Positions 1 to 11,300 of a stretch of DNA of 64,000 nucleotides are shown here, piece by piece. Both the position numbers and the translations under genes were made by a program. Position 1 is the stretch's first letter. Each line of letters starts with the position of its first letter. This DNA comes from Avena insularis (taxonomy: Eukaryota > Streptophyta > Magnoliopsida > Poales > Poaceae), in assembly GCA_023614405.1 (NCBI GenBank), contig CM042694.1:480039392-480103391 (forward strand), written 5' to 3'. A model generated the notes under the pieces. The model saw only the letters and a program-made list of their open reading frames with translations, searched no databases and was not told the DNA's origin.

Positions 1-720
1 AGAACCTAAGATTTTTTATTGATGAAGAAGGGGATGCCTTGGGCATCCCCAAGCTTTGACGCTTGTACTTCTTGGATATTTCTTGGGGTGACACGCGTGG
101 CATCCCCAAGCTTGCTTTAGTCCATTCTTCATCTCATTACATCATTCTTTCCATACACCTAAAATTCTTCCTTCATACAAAACTTCACACAATCTTTATT
201 AGCAATATTAGTGCACTCAAGATAATAAGTATTTGATTTCAGTTTCAACACCAATAAAACTTCCACTAAAATACAAGCTACTGTAGCACTTCCCTTGAAA
301 AGCTTAATTTCTGAAAGAGAACCCAAAAAGGAACCAACAAGAAGCAAATGCAAATAATGGCAGAAATCTGTCAAAACAGACCAGCAGGTAAAAATCAATT
401 TTTTCGAAGATCTTATGTTGCTCAAATCGAAAAGTGTTGAACAAACGAAAGTTAGATAACAACCTAGGGCAGAAGAACAAAAATTCACGCCTCAAAACGA
501 CGTACAGAGATTTTACACGAATTTTTACCGTGAGCACAAAAATCTGTTTTAGGACAGCAACTTTCTCAAGAATTACTTCTCTTTCATTAGAGGTTACTCT
601 TGGCATAAAAAGCAAATAAAAAGGATAAGGAGCGGTTATTACTGAAGCAATAACTTCCAATACTCAACTAAAACTTTTGCGTTATCTCCCAATAAGTACT
701 TTTCTTTAACGTCTTTAAGT
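1..720 (-). repeat. Conserved untranslated module of Athila-like elements, copy 1
   Basis: Read on the minus strand this matches 47856-48600 almost throughout and its beginning matches 51208-51417. Shared landmarks in order are a short tract ending in a stop codon, a block describing 'gagataacccaaaag', a block with 'ccgaaacagatttctgtg', and two hairpins near the far end. It is untranslated in all three places. Conservation between elements with different LTRs suggests a cis-acting role such as packaging, dimerisation or translation control; that role is inferred. Confidence 0.75.
30..50. other. Perfect 9-bp-stem hairpin in the untranslated module
   Basis: GGGGATGCC and GGCATCCCC form a perfect 9-bp stem around a 3-nt loop. 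The same hairpin recurs at 48551-48571. About 45 bases further in (around 74-97) a second imperfect hairpin contains the self-complementary core CACGCGTG and is also present near 48497-48519. Confidence 0.8.
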
Positions 721-816
721 TAGGCATGATAGTTTGAGAAGATGCTCACATAAGAAATATGAATTGAAGTAAAAGAGAGCATCAAGAAGCAAATTCAAAG
801 CACATTTAAGTCTAAC

Positions 817-1513
817 TTACTTCCTATGCATAGTAATCTTGTAAAGAAACAAGTCATGAAAGCACAAAGCAATAAGAATAGTAAAGCAAAATAAGTGCAA
901 CTTCAAAATTTTCAACATAAAGAGGGGAAACTTAATATTGTTGAGATACATAAAACCATGTTTCCCTCCCTCATAATAACTTTCAGTAGTATCATGAAAA
1001 AAAATTAACAATATAACTATCACATAAAACATTCTTATCATGAGCCACATGCATAAAATTATTATTACTCTCCACATAAACATAGTCATTCTTATTAATT
1101 GTAGTGGGAGCAAATTCAACAAAATAGCCATCATTATTATTCTCATCACCATAATCATCAAATATAGGAGGCATATTGTAGTCATAATTAATTTTCTCCT
1201 CAATAGTAGGTGGACTGAAAATATCATATTCATCATTGTAATCATCATATATTGGAGGTTTGGTATCATCAAAGTAAATTTTCTCCTGCGTTCTTGGGGG
1301 ACTAAAAATATCATTTTCATAAAAACTAGCTTCCCTAAGCTTAGACTTTTCCATAGCATTAGCAATAATGGTGTTCAAAGAATTCATACTAATAATATTG
1401 CTATTAGCATGCAAATAAAGTTCCATAGGTTTTTTAATTTTCTCTTCAAACACTTCATGTTCTAACTCAAGATAAATACTATAGAGCTCTCTAATATTGT
1501 TGTTGTTTTCCAT
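817..1513 (-). pseudogene. Accessory ORF of an Athila-like element, frameshifted
   Basis: The frame starts with ATG at 1513 (MENNNNIRELYS...) and encodes about 170 residues, then a run of eight T (minus strand, about 997-1005) shifts the frame. In the next frame the protein resumes with HDTTESYYEGGKHGF and ends at 817, giving about 230 residues in total. The middle is acidic and asparagine/tyrosine-rich and carries two imperfect copies of an IFSPPxxxEKIxxD motif; the C-terminal part is hydrophobic (FMLKILKLHLFCF...), perhaps a membrane segment. There is no enzyme motif. The position just after the PBS corresponds to where gag normally lies. Function unknown; I recall similar ORFs in Triticeae non-autonomous elements. 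Confidence 0.6.
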
Positions 1514-1625
1514 TAAGCCTAACTAGTGAAAATAAAAACAAGAAACAAAAAGATATAATTGCAGAATCTAAAGGAGATAACTTTGAGCACTCACACCGGA
1601 GGATGTGAGTAACTTTTATCTTACC

Positions 1626-1643
1626 TCCCCGGCAACGGCGCCA
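1626..1643 (-). other. Primer-binding site
   Basis: Minus strand TGGCGCCGTTGCCGGGGA, 10 bases after the LTR end. This is the usual PBS of Athila-type plant elements, thought to pair with the 3' end of a tRNA-Asp. Confidence 0.85.
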
Positions 1644-1653
1644 GAAAACAGCT

Positions 1654-3168
1654 TGATGTCTACGCACTTCTATTCTTGTAGACAGTTGTTGGGCCTCCAA
1701 GTGCAGAGGTTTGTAGAACATCAGCAAGTTTTCCCTTAAGCGGATTACCCAAGGTTTATCGAACTCAGGGAGGAAGTGGTCAAAGGTATCCCTCTCAAGC
1801 AACCCTGTAATCAAGATACAAGAAGTCTCTTGTGTCCCCAACACACCCAATAAACTTGTCAGGTGTATAGGTGCACTTGTTCGGCGAAGAGATAGTGAAA
1901 TATAAGTGGTATATATATAAGACAACAATACCAAAAAATAGCTTAATGGCGTGGAAGAGACTAAAGGCAAACTGAAATAAATATGGAAGCAAGCAAACAT
2001 GTAACAGATCTAATTGCAAACGGTGTTTCAATGTTCAGAAACAAGGCCTAGGGATCATACTTTCACTAGTGAACACTCTCATATAAATATCTTCTCTTTA
2101 TGATAATACTCTGAACTACTCTCAGGTTGGACATTCTAATCCATGGTAGGGCTATAACAGCACACCTTAAAGTTCGCTTTCCCCATCTAGATAACCCCAC
2201 ACTATCACCTTGAGCTCTAGATGGTTCCAGCAAACACCACAATTTCATAGAAACATCTAACTCCAAATATAACTCATAACAAGTAATTGTAATCTCTAGC
2301 CTAAGTGCCACCATGGTGTGCATGCTGTCACTTTCACACACATGGGGAGAGCAGAGATCTATTAAAGCACTTGAGTAGCAAGGTAGATCTAATTGATTAC
2401 AAAGCTTATGATAACAATATGATCATGCATAGAGAGAGACATGAATATGTAGCTACCGGTAGAACCCTTAGCCTCGAGAGAGAACTACTCCCTCCTAATC
2501 ATGGGAGTCAACAACGGCGATGGAGATGGCGATGGAGTCGATGGAGATAGCGGTGAAGATGGTGAATAGGCGGCAGCGGCGACGCGGAGGACTCCTTCCG
2601 TCAGCTTGACGCAGCCATAGCACCCTTCCTTCATGGCTTCTTGGGAGCCCTTCCCCATGGAGATGGGATCCATGGGGGAGGTAAAAACATGGCTTTGGTG
2701 GCTGCAAATTCGTGGGTGGAGGTGTCTCCCACGAATTAGGTTTCCTCCCTTTATATAGCTTCTCGGATTCCCGTGACCCCATCTTGGGTTGCAGTAAATC
2801 GGGCCTATCGGGTCTATCTGGACTCGAAATGAGCTAAATTTTATGTCCAGAACGTTTGTCGTGAAATTTCCAACAACTTTGTAGTTGAAGAGTTTTCCGT
2901 TTACGCCGTCTTCGACCCGAAACGTGACCATCTTCAAAAAGAGTTATGAGATAGATTTCTAGAAAATCCCATTTTGACTCCAACAAGGTTTCCACTTGTA
3001 TTCTTGGTAATTACTACACATTAAAGTGTAAAACAAGAACATTGTGCACTTTTGCAACTATTAGTAGGTTGGTACAAATAAATCATAAACTTTATATAAA
3101 AAGGAGTATCAAAAGTATATTATTAGCATAAAACCATCAAAAATTATAGATATGTTATGGACGTATCA
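1654..3168 (-). mobile_element. 5' LTR (about 1.5 kb) of the Athila-like element
   Basis: On the minus strand the LTR begins TGATACGTCCATAAC at 3168 and ends ...TAGACATCA at 1654. The PBS follows, which fixes the orientation. Only one LTR lies in the window. The base composition changes from AT-rich outside to GC-rich around 2500-2800, where the promoter lies. The insertion is in the antisense gene of the neighbouring Tat element; AGCGC (3169-3173) would be one copy of the TSD, the other copy being outside the window. Confidence 0.85.
2750..2758 (-). promoter_or_regulatory. Probable TATA box of the LTR promoter
   Basis: Minus strand CTATATAAA followed by a GC-rich stretch, inside the LTR and directed toward the internal region. 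The transcription start would lie roughly 30 bases downstream. Confidence 0.55.
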
Positions 3169-3177
3169 AGCGCCTAG

Positions 3178-5925
3178 TGTTGAGGTGCCAGTTTCATCGC
3201 ACCGCCCCAATCAAGTTCTTCTCTAGTTGAAGTTTCTTGAGCAAAGATCACCAGCGTCCCAAAGCAATAGCACCAAGAAGACACCATTTGACAATAAAGA
3301 TGAGCAAAGCAGCATCACCACTAGTACCAGCATCAATACCAATAGCAGCACCACCAACAACCTCAGCAGCAACAACCTCCACCAAGGCCCCAAAAAGGAA
3401 GGCTCCGTCGGCTGCCTCCGGATCAACGACGTCTATTGCGGACATTTTCCCGCCAGCTTCCCAAGCTCCATCCGGATCAGCGGCCTCGGATCTTCCGCCG
3501 CGTCCTCCATCATCCGGCAAGCTCAAGAAAGCTGCCGGATCAGCCAAGGGCATCACCTTTGGGTCTCCCACTGCCGGATCATAGGGTAGACGGCAGCTTG
3601 TTCTGCATACCAGCCCTGCTGCAGCTCAATCTACAAGGCGAGAAGCCCACATCAAAGGCTTGGTGGCGAGTTACTCTTCGAGTGGCGAAAGTTACAGTCC
3701 GCTGCTCCTAGAGTATGTGCGTAACTGGAACACCACTGAGTTCATCGACCCTAAGGATGATCTGCCGGAGAAGTTCGAACCAGCCGAGTTCAGCGCCCAG
3801 ATGAATTCCGCCGCCAATGCCATCTCTTTGGCTGGCCGGATGATGGAGGTAACTGTTTTCCTCTACTGTGGTACTTTCTTTGCATGAGCAGTTGTAGATA
3901 TATCCCCTAGTCCCCGAGCCTCCGAGGGAGTAACTTATTACTCGGTTGGATGCTCCTAGAGAATTTAGTTTTCGTCCTTAGCAATTTCAAATAGTGATGA
4001 AGTTAGAGTCGGGTTAAGTTCCCTTGGCCCGAATCTTGTACACTTCGAATATCCACACACCTAGAGCCGGGTTAAGTTCCACTTGGCCCGAATCTTATAG
4101 ACTTCGAATATCCACACACCTAGAGCCGGGTTAAGTTCCACTTGGCCCGGATCTTGTAGACTTCGAATATCCACACACCTAGAGCCGGGTTAGGTTCCAC
4201 TTGACCCGGATCTTGTAGACTTCGAATATCCACACACCTAGAGCCGGGTTAAGTTCCACTTGGCCCGGATCTTGTAGACTTCGAATATCCACACACCTAG
4301 AGCCGGGTTAAGTTCCACTTGGCCCGGATCTTGTAGGCTTCGAATATCCACACACCTAGAGCCGGTTTAAGTTCCACTTGGATCGGATCTTGTAGACTTC
4401 GAATTATTTTTACTTTGCCTTTGAACTTGACATTGTCTTACTTTTTTCAGATTACCACTAGCCGTCTGCTTTGAGTTCGTAGCTTCGGACTCCTATAGAG
4501 ATGTTCGTGCGCGTTATGGCAAACTCCTGGAGGAGCACCAGAAGAAGGGTAATTTTTCTTACTTAGACTTTTACTTCTTCCATTTCCGTTCGTTCGAGTT
4601 ATCTGTGATCCGTATTAATTTGTTATCCGAACCATGCAACCGAGGTTGAAGCTGAGAACACCATCATGCGGAAAAATCTGGCTGAAATCAAAGGTATCCT
4701 ATCTCGTTCACACTGTCATTATGCGCTCTTTTCTTTACCCGATGGATATTTATACTCTGGCTCTGCCGGATTACCCCACTGTTGCAGTTCCTCTTGAAGA
4801 CAACGTTCCTATGCCTGATATGATGACTCATTTTCTCGAACAAACAGGGAAACATGAGGTTAAACTGAAGAAGAAGGACGATGAGATAGCTCTACGGACT
4901 CCAGGACTCGAAATTACTGGTGAATGTCAAATTGAGGCTCAAGGACCTCCATAAGTCTGAACTAGAGAAAGCTGACCAGGAGTTTGCCGAGGAAAAAGAG
5001 CGTTTAACCACGCAAATTTCCAAGGACCAGAGCTTATTGCAGGAGGTCGACGTCAAACTTACGTTAGTGACCTCAGAATACGAGAAACTCCAGGCCCACA
5101 GCGCCAATGTCCATGCCGAGCTTTAGCGACTCCTCTTCCAGATTGCTCGTGAGTTCTTTGCCCTAGCTTAACTTTCATTTCCCCGGATTTGGTGCTTTTG
5201 TTCAATATTTCCTCTGCTCTGTTCTAAGGAAAATTTCCAGAAGGTGATACTCTTGCTGCTGCTACCATAACCTGGTCCCGCGAACAACGTGGTATCCCCA
5301 TAGGCCCTAATGCCGAGCCAATCCCGTATGATACAGAGGATCTACTGACGAGCTTCTTCACTCGCGTGGAGCTAGTGAAGAACTACGACGCAGACATTAT
5401 GCCGGTGGCAATGCGGATGTTCAGCTCCCTCTGGCCCACTGAGCCCATTCCCAAAGGAAATGCGGCTTTCATAGCCAAATTGATGGAGTGCGACACTTAG
5501 GTGCACCTGTGGCGAGAATCTACTGCGTGAGCCGGGGCTGATATTGCGTTGCAGTTCGTGCTTTCATGGTACGAAGGAATTAACTTGGGGCTGCTCACCC
5601 GCATGTGCACGGGATCTAAGTGGTCCAAAGATCCGGAGTGGGTTGCGCGTTGCAAAGCCTGTGCCAACAAGCTTATCCAGTACTCCTTCTGCCATGCTTG
5701 GAACAAGGGGCCAAGCTACCTTGACATTTTTGATGATGAAGTTGTCTCTGAAGGTGAAGAAGATGAGGGAGTGAAGGTGAGGCCTCCGAACTTGGCGACG
5801 AGGCTGAAGACCCGGAGGATGGCGAGGCCAACCCCGAGGATGAGGCCGAGGCTAGTGCCCTGCCCCCAAATTCCAAAGTACCTCCTCCTTCAGCCGATGA
5901 TTCGGCTGCTCCCCCTGCTCCCTAA
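3178..5925 (+). pseudogene. Antisense intron-containing gene of Tat-type element, copy 1, degenerate
   Basis: Coding-like blocks lie on the strand opposite to pol. The block 3237-3848 is alanine/proline/lysine-rich (KAASPLVPAS..., PPRPPSSGKL) and continues after an in-frame TAG at 3582 into LLLEYVRNWNTTEFIDPKDDLPEKF, up to a GT donor at 3849. Further exon-like blocks at 4451-4533 (DVRARYGKLLEEHQKK), about 4635-4693 (EVEAENTIMRKNLAEIK) and 4850-5145 are charged and probably coiled coil; the last is frameshifted. The final block, 5241-5925, begins GDTLAAATITWSREQRGIP, has TAG at 5498 and TGA at 5528 and a frameshift near 5775, and ends with a Glu/Asp-rich then proline-rich tail. Homologous in layout to 23221-26408. 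Not functional as it stands. Confidence 0.6.
4005..4404 (+). repeat. 59-bp minisatellite, about 6.8 copies
   Basis: Units beginning AGAGCCGGGTTAAGTT start at 4005, 4063, 4122, 4181, 4240, 4299 and 4358; spacing is 59 bp except for the first unit (58). Units differ at only a few positions. The array lies inside the presumed intron 3849-4450 of the antisense gene, which ends with a good acceptor (CTTTTTTCAG). The corresponding element at 22151-33076 has short introns without this array. Confidence 0.95.
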
Positions 5926-6559
5926 AAAACACTTGACCGTATTCGTCAGATCCCCGGAATGTCGGGTGAAAATGTATCTAAGTACCTTGGTTTGATTTTG
6001 CTACAATTTATACTATTTGGAACTAAGTTCTTAATGTTGGATTATCGTGGGCGAAGTCCCCGAGTTTCATTTTCTTGTTCTCCCAATTTTTGACTCGGCC
6101 CGCGTCTACCTTGATTCGGTTTTTTGACTTACGAGTCTACGGCTAAAAAATTTGACTTAACAATACTTGAAACTTTGAGATTAGCTCAAAATAATCCGGT
6201 GTTAGATAAATACAATAAACAAAGGGTTAGTCCGAATAACAAATGTCAGCTCGCTTAAGTTCCTTTCCTTAGTCGTTTTTCATGTGCTTCGCCATTCCAA
6301 ACTTGTTCTCTTGCTTGCCATGAAGCCAATTCTTGTTGGACAATAACAAAGTCAAAGAGTTGGGTTTTTGGTGCTCACACATTACTAATCTGGCTAAGAT
6401 ATAAGCGACTTAACCCAGCCGACATAAAATTACAAAAACGAGAAGAACAATTATTATGGCAGTCCTCGAGTTTCTGCTTGGGTGCTAAAGTTTCATTAAT
6501 AAGCTCATTGCCGACATACATACCGACATATGAGTAGCTCGGATACATTCACCTCTTTG
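5926..6559. other. Non-coding spacer between convergent antisense gene and pol
   Basis: I see no reading frame or RNA gene here. It separates the 3' ends of the plus-strand gene and the minus-strand pol, so termination signals for both transcripts may lie in it, but none is distinctive. Confidence 0.5.
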
Positions 6560-8205
6560 TCAGGTGTAAAAAGGACGAAGTAGTGCTACATTCCACGGTC
6601 GCTTAGATTCTTCTCTGGACCTGTCCGCCTTGTTCTTTTCCTGTGGCTGTGCATCAATAAGATAGTAGAAATCATTGTGCAAAGCTTTGCTTACAATGAA
6701 AGGTCCTTCCCATGGAGGGGACAACTTATGCATGCCAGCAGTGCGCTGCACCAACCGGAGTACCAGATCACCTTCCCGGAAGATTCGGGGGTTTACTTTC
6801 TGGTTATGGTAGCGTCGGAGATTTTTCTGATATATGGCGGATCTAGACAAGGCCAGTTCTCTCGCTTCTTCCAGCAGATCAACATCATTTTGCCGGGCTT
6901 CGCGCACCTCAGCTTCTGTGTATTGGGTGACCCTTGGCGAATCATGCTCTATGTCGGCTAGTAATACAACTTCTGCCCCATATACCAGAAAGAATGGCGT
7001 ATAGCCTTTGATCGATTTGGAGTTGTTCTTAGGCTCCACAATACCGCTGGTAGTTCTTCTATCCAGCACCCCGCTGATCTTTGTAGTGGCTCTATGAGCC
7101 GGGGTTTTATCTCGGACAACACTAGTCCGTTGGATCTTTCCACTTGCCCGTTCGATGTGGGGTGAGCCACTGAAGAGAGATCTAGCCGGATTTCCTTTTC
7201 TCGGCAGAACCTCGCAAATGCTCCTTCAGTGAAATTTGTGCCATTGTCAGTTATGATACTGTGGGGGTTACCGTATCTCAGGATTATATCCTTGAGAAAT
7301 TTCAATGCTGTTGGCCCATCACATTTCCTGATTGGTTTCACTTTGATCCATTTGGTGAACTTGTCGACCATAACTAGGATATGGGTCATTCCTCCTTTAG
7401 CCGGATTAAATGGCCCTACCATGTCTAGGCACCATACAACAAATGGCCAAGTAATGGGGATAGTTTTGAGTTCCGACATTGGTAAATGAGTTTTTGTGGC
7501 GTATCTCTGACAGCCATTGCATTTTCTCACCAAATCTTATTCTTGCTCCAAAGCACTTGGCCAATAAAATCCATGCCAGAAAGCTTTTGCCACCAATGCT
7601 CTTGAAGATGCATGGTGACCACATTCTCCTTTGTGGATATCCCGAAGTATGTCAAGTCCTTCCTCCGGATCAACACACCGTTGTAGTACGGTGGTTACAC
7701 TCCTCTTGTATAGTTCAGCATTGATAATCGTATAGGCCTTTGCCCTTCTCTGGGTCTGCCTTGAGAGTATCTCATCATTCGGCAAGATTCCCTCTTTCAG
7801 GAAGTCAAATATTGGCTTGGCCCAAGTGGGTATAATTCGGACTGAGAGAGGTTCCTCGTCAATTTCCATCGCATCCACTAACATAACTCCCGTTGGGTCT
7901 GCATCCGGCCCGGGTTTCTTGAAAGGCGATCCCGGGTTTCTTGGGCGATCCCGGGTTTGCTGAGGTCCCTCCCTAATCTATTTCCATTGGTGTAGCTTCA
8001 GATCCGGAGAGAGGCGGGTTATAAATTGATTCGGATTCGGGCGATGGAGTAATAGATGGTTTTCTTAAGTGTTCCAAGGCAACAGTTGGCGGGATTGGTT
8101 GCTGGGACGAGCCCAACTTGGACAGTACATCGGCCGCCTTGTTTTCAATCCGAGGTATATGGTGGAATTCACATCCCTCGAAGAATCTAAGGATCAGGTT
8201 GCAAG
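6560..8205 (-). pseudogene. pol remnant: end of RNase H and integrase of Tat-type element, copy 1
   Basis: Read from 8205 to 6560. A short RNase H remainder near 8120-8200 (PRIENKAADVLSKLG) is followed by a linker and the integrase zinc-binding domain (KGECGHHASSRALVAKAFWHGFYWP; then CNGCQRYA). The catalytic core shows LDMVGPF, IITDNGTNF and the Glu in NGQVERSN, so all three DDE residues are present. The C-terminal part (VYGAEVVLLADIEH..., REGDLVLRLV, WEGPFIVSKAL) ends NVALLRPFYT at 6560. Frame changes near 7535 and 7020 break it. Reverse transcriptase and everything upstream are absent. Confidence 0.85.
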
Positions 8206-8370
8206 GTTTCCTTAGTTTATCATTAATGGTGAACTTTGTAACTAGATCTCATTATGATACAACTTGTTGGGCTGTTTGTCTATCACATCATTCAACTAAT
8301 GAAATGACCTCATTGTCAATTAGCATAAATGCCTATGATCTTGAAACCCTAGATCATCCTCATGACCAAT
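8206..8370 (-). mobile_element. Fragment of a copia (Angela-like) LTR, outer piece
   Basis: This continues the LTR piece at 20955-21125 across the 12.6-kb insertion: both meet at the duplicated CCAAT. On the minus strand it includes a stretch with 'gaatgatgtgat' that resembles the early part of Angela LTRs. The LTR breaks off at about 8205 against Tat-element sequence; the exact breakpoint could be some tens of bases to either side. Confidence 0.6.
8366..8370. repeat. TSD, left copy (CCAAT)
   Basis: CCAAT immediately precedes the LTR at 8371 and is repeated immediately after the other LTR at 20955-20959. Confidence 0.9.
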
Positions 8371-11300
8371 TGTAATACCTCGAACATTACGCTCTAAGCA
8401 CGAGCTTGGATGAACCAAAAGTGGATAAGTGATTCTACCGCGGAGGCCCAAGGCCACCCACGTGTAGGCCCGTCGAAGTGGAGAAGGGCACGGTACCGGC
8501 CTACCACCTTATCCACTTTCAAGAACATCGGAACAAGAGAGAGCAACGTAAGCGACAGGTAACGCGACCACGACATACACAAATGAGTATGTATGTCTAC
8601 GACTTACAATAGACTTCAGAATCACACCATCTAGAAACAATGGAAATAGAAATATTCAACGCCATACGGCAAGATCCAAATATCCTAGATAAATATAATA
8701 GTTTAGGATATCTCCTCATGCATCACACATCAGAGTATCAAGCGGAAGCGGAATACAAGATCTGAGTACGGATAAGAAGCAAATTGGCATAAGATGCCAC
8801 AGAACTAAGCACATCCTACCCACTGATCTCATGGATCTCCATCCCCGAAATCTCTACACCTGATAGTCGTTGCCACCATCATCGGTCTCTTTGACCCAAT
8901 AGCCTTCCTGAGAGTATACTTTTCCATCTAAACCAAATATTTATCATGTGATACCCTAGGGTTACTCAGCAAGTATTAATGCATCTAAAAGGAACGACCT
9001 AGGGGTGACGCAATTGCAGCAAAAGATAACATCTACAAAGTACTATAGAGACACGCTACACATCCGCCCAACCAGAGATGGACGGACACTCGTTAATTAG
9101 TAATAGCAGTTATAACAGTAATATAAGTAACCATCGCTCGCCCTACTTCTCGCTTGCAACGAGAAGACGGAAGAACATCCCATCCGTTGGCAATTTTATA
9201 AACCATTCCATGAGTGTTGCACTATTTACTAGTTATGTCTTAGTCAAATTAAAGACGGTACTTTAGTTATGCTTGTCTATGATCGAGAAAATGTGCTCCA
9301 AGTCATCCATAACTTCGAACACGGCTTTCAGAAAGATTTACCCTACAGGAGTGCACAAATAGCAACACACACAATCAACCTCAAGAAGAACCAAATAAAA
9401 CGCAACGAGGTCTCACGACAATGCATTCACAGGATTCATAAATTATTTCAGGGGCCCACCCCACTAAGCTACTCTCAACGAAGTTTGCCGGCTCTAAGAC
9501 GGGCCCAGGGTTTGTGTCAATGGTTGTAAATGACTTAGAATCCAAAAGTGTGACTAGGCTTGTCGATACCGCGAAAACATTCCACGTTCCAAAATAGTAT
9601 AGGTGCTCCACGCACAATTGTAAATAAAGAAGTAAAGCATGGCATAAGTACAGGATAATAATAAAGCCCCAAACTACTTTGTGGCCCCAAGAAATAAAGT
9701 GCAAATCAAGCTCAAGCAAAGGGGGATCCATAGGGTCTCCCGTATGTGGATAGTGCGAATAGTCAAGGAACGGGAATCAAGTACTTGGGGTCCTACGGGA
9801 CACAAGTGAGCTTAAAGAACCAAATAGCAGATAATGCTCACCGATGCCTTTTTTATTAGTTATCCCATTACTACTCAGATTAAGTTGTTTAGGTACCTTA
9901 TTATCCAAAGACTCGCACAAATTCTAGACATGAAATTCTATGACTCGCATCGCTCAAACAACTCCTGTAGTAATGGCTCATAGGATTAGGGGATACGCTT
10001 CGGTGGGGTTTAAAAGTAAAGGCTATGCAATATTTGGGATTCAATTTAATGCAATCGTGATTCAATGATATAAGAGTAATATAGAAGCATGGGTACTATA
10101 TGTACCTATGTATGCAAGCATTGAGAATTGCTTGCCTGGCAGTTATGTTGCCGAATAGGAAGGATCCGGGTAATACTCTTGAGGCTCCTAATATTCTCCT
10201 TGCTCAGTGTCTATCCGGATAAAAGCCAAACACACAAGGCCGAAATAAATAAAGTGCGCAACCATATGAATATATGCGACAAGCAAAAAAAGTTATGCCA
10301 TGTTAAAATGATGCACAATTGCATGGTATAATATAGTATGGCAGGGGTGAGGTGTGGGAACAAGAATTACGCATTTTCATTGGTTTTTAGTCAAGTTTTA
10401 GTTGCATAAACCATTCAGGTTTGTAAGTATTTACATGATGCATGCTTCAACTGGTAACATGGAATGTATAGTTAGAACGGGCTCATCGCGCTAATCGATT
10501 TAGACATATTATTTATCAAATTTGCAATTACGGAATTAAAGTTATGAATTTATTAAGAAAAGGGCATTTATTAGCATTTAAATAATTCGAAATTTTAATT
10601 GCCCAGAAAATATTTTAAATAGAATATTCATATTCCTGGTATTTTTCTGATCAGTAAACATATATTATATGTATGATTTGGAAATAGTAGCTAAAAGATA
10701 TGGATTATTCCAATTTTAATTAGAAAAAGCCAAAATGTTTAATGTTTATATATTAATATTAATTACTATTAAAAATAAAACATATATTATTATTGTTTAA
10801 AATATTACAAACATTTGTGGTTTTAGAAATTTCCCAACTTCAAATCTTTGGATAGGGCCAAGTTTCAGTTAAAGTTTGAGTTGACTTAGACATACAAATT
10901 TGAATTGTTTGAAAAGATTCAGGGGCTTACTTTTGCGAAGAGGAAAGTCCATGGGCTTTTTAGAAAACCATCAAGGGAGGGATGCTCGGATACTGAATTT
11001 GAAGTCTGAAACTGACGGTGCAAAAACAGCTAGCTCCAATGATGTTCGTCGGATGATTTCGAGAGATTTAGGTCGCCGTTTTAAACGAGACTTGATGCTG
11101 CATGTAGATGGACATAGGGGATTAGAAGAGAGTAAGTAATCTCACCAGATATCCACGGTGGAGGTCGTGAGGTTGAAGGGAACAGAGGACAAAAAACAGT
11201 TGCAGACTGACGTTTTAACAGAAAAACGACTGCGCTGAACGCCTAACTTTCAAGAAAGACTGCGAGCGCTACAGGCTATGGATTGGAGTGAGGTTGGCGG

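Larger units (their letters stand above)
1..1653 (-). mobile_element. Internal region of an Athila-like non-autonomous LTR element (partial)
   Basis: This is the internal region of the element whose 5' LTR lies at 1654-3168; on the minus strand it runs from the PBS at 1643 down to position 1 and leaves the window. It holds one accessory reading frame (817-1513) and a long untranslated module (1-720). No capsid, protease or polymerase motif is visible in this part, so it looks non-autonomous, but the rest of the element lies outside the window. LTR ends, PBS and module resemble Sabrina/WHAM/Fatima-type elements of Triticeae; the exact family is uncertain. Confidence 0.75.
3169..8205 (-). mobile_element. 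Remnant of a Tat-type Ty3/gypsy element (copy 1)
   Basis: The layout matches the complete element at 22151-33076: integrase at the 3' end of pol on the minus strand (6560-7884), then a gene on the opposite strand (3178-5925). The 3' LTR is cut off by the insertion at 1-3168. The 5' part (gag, protease, reverse transcriptase, most RNase H and the 5' LTR) is missing: homology to pol stops at about 8205, where copia LTR sequence begins. It is therefore truncated on both sides. Confidence 0.8.

Noticed and set aside
1040..1465. Plus-strand Ile-rich 141-codon frame
   Set aside because: It is the complement of the accessory ORF 817-1513, whose repeated motif and resumed frame show the minus strand to be the coding one.
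4005..4404. Possible CRISPR array
   Set aside because: The repeats are directly adjacent without unique spacers, and the setting is a plant retrotransposon, so it is a minisatellite.
7905..7965. Three close copies of CCCGGGTTT(C/G)
   Set aside because: This is a local triplication within the pol remnant; too short and without further structure.
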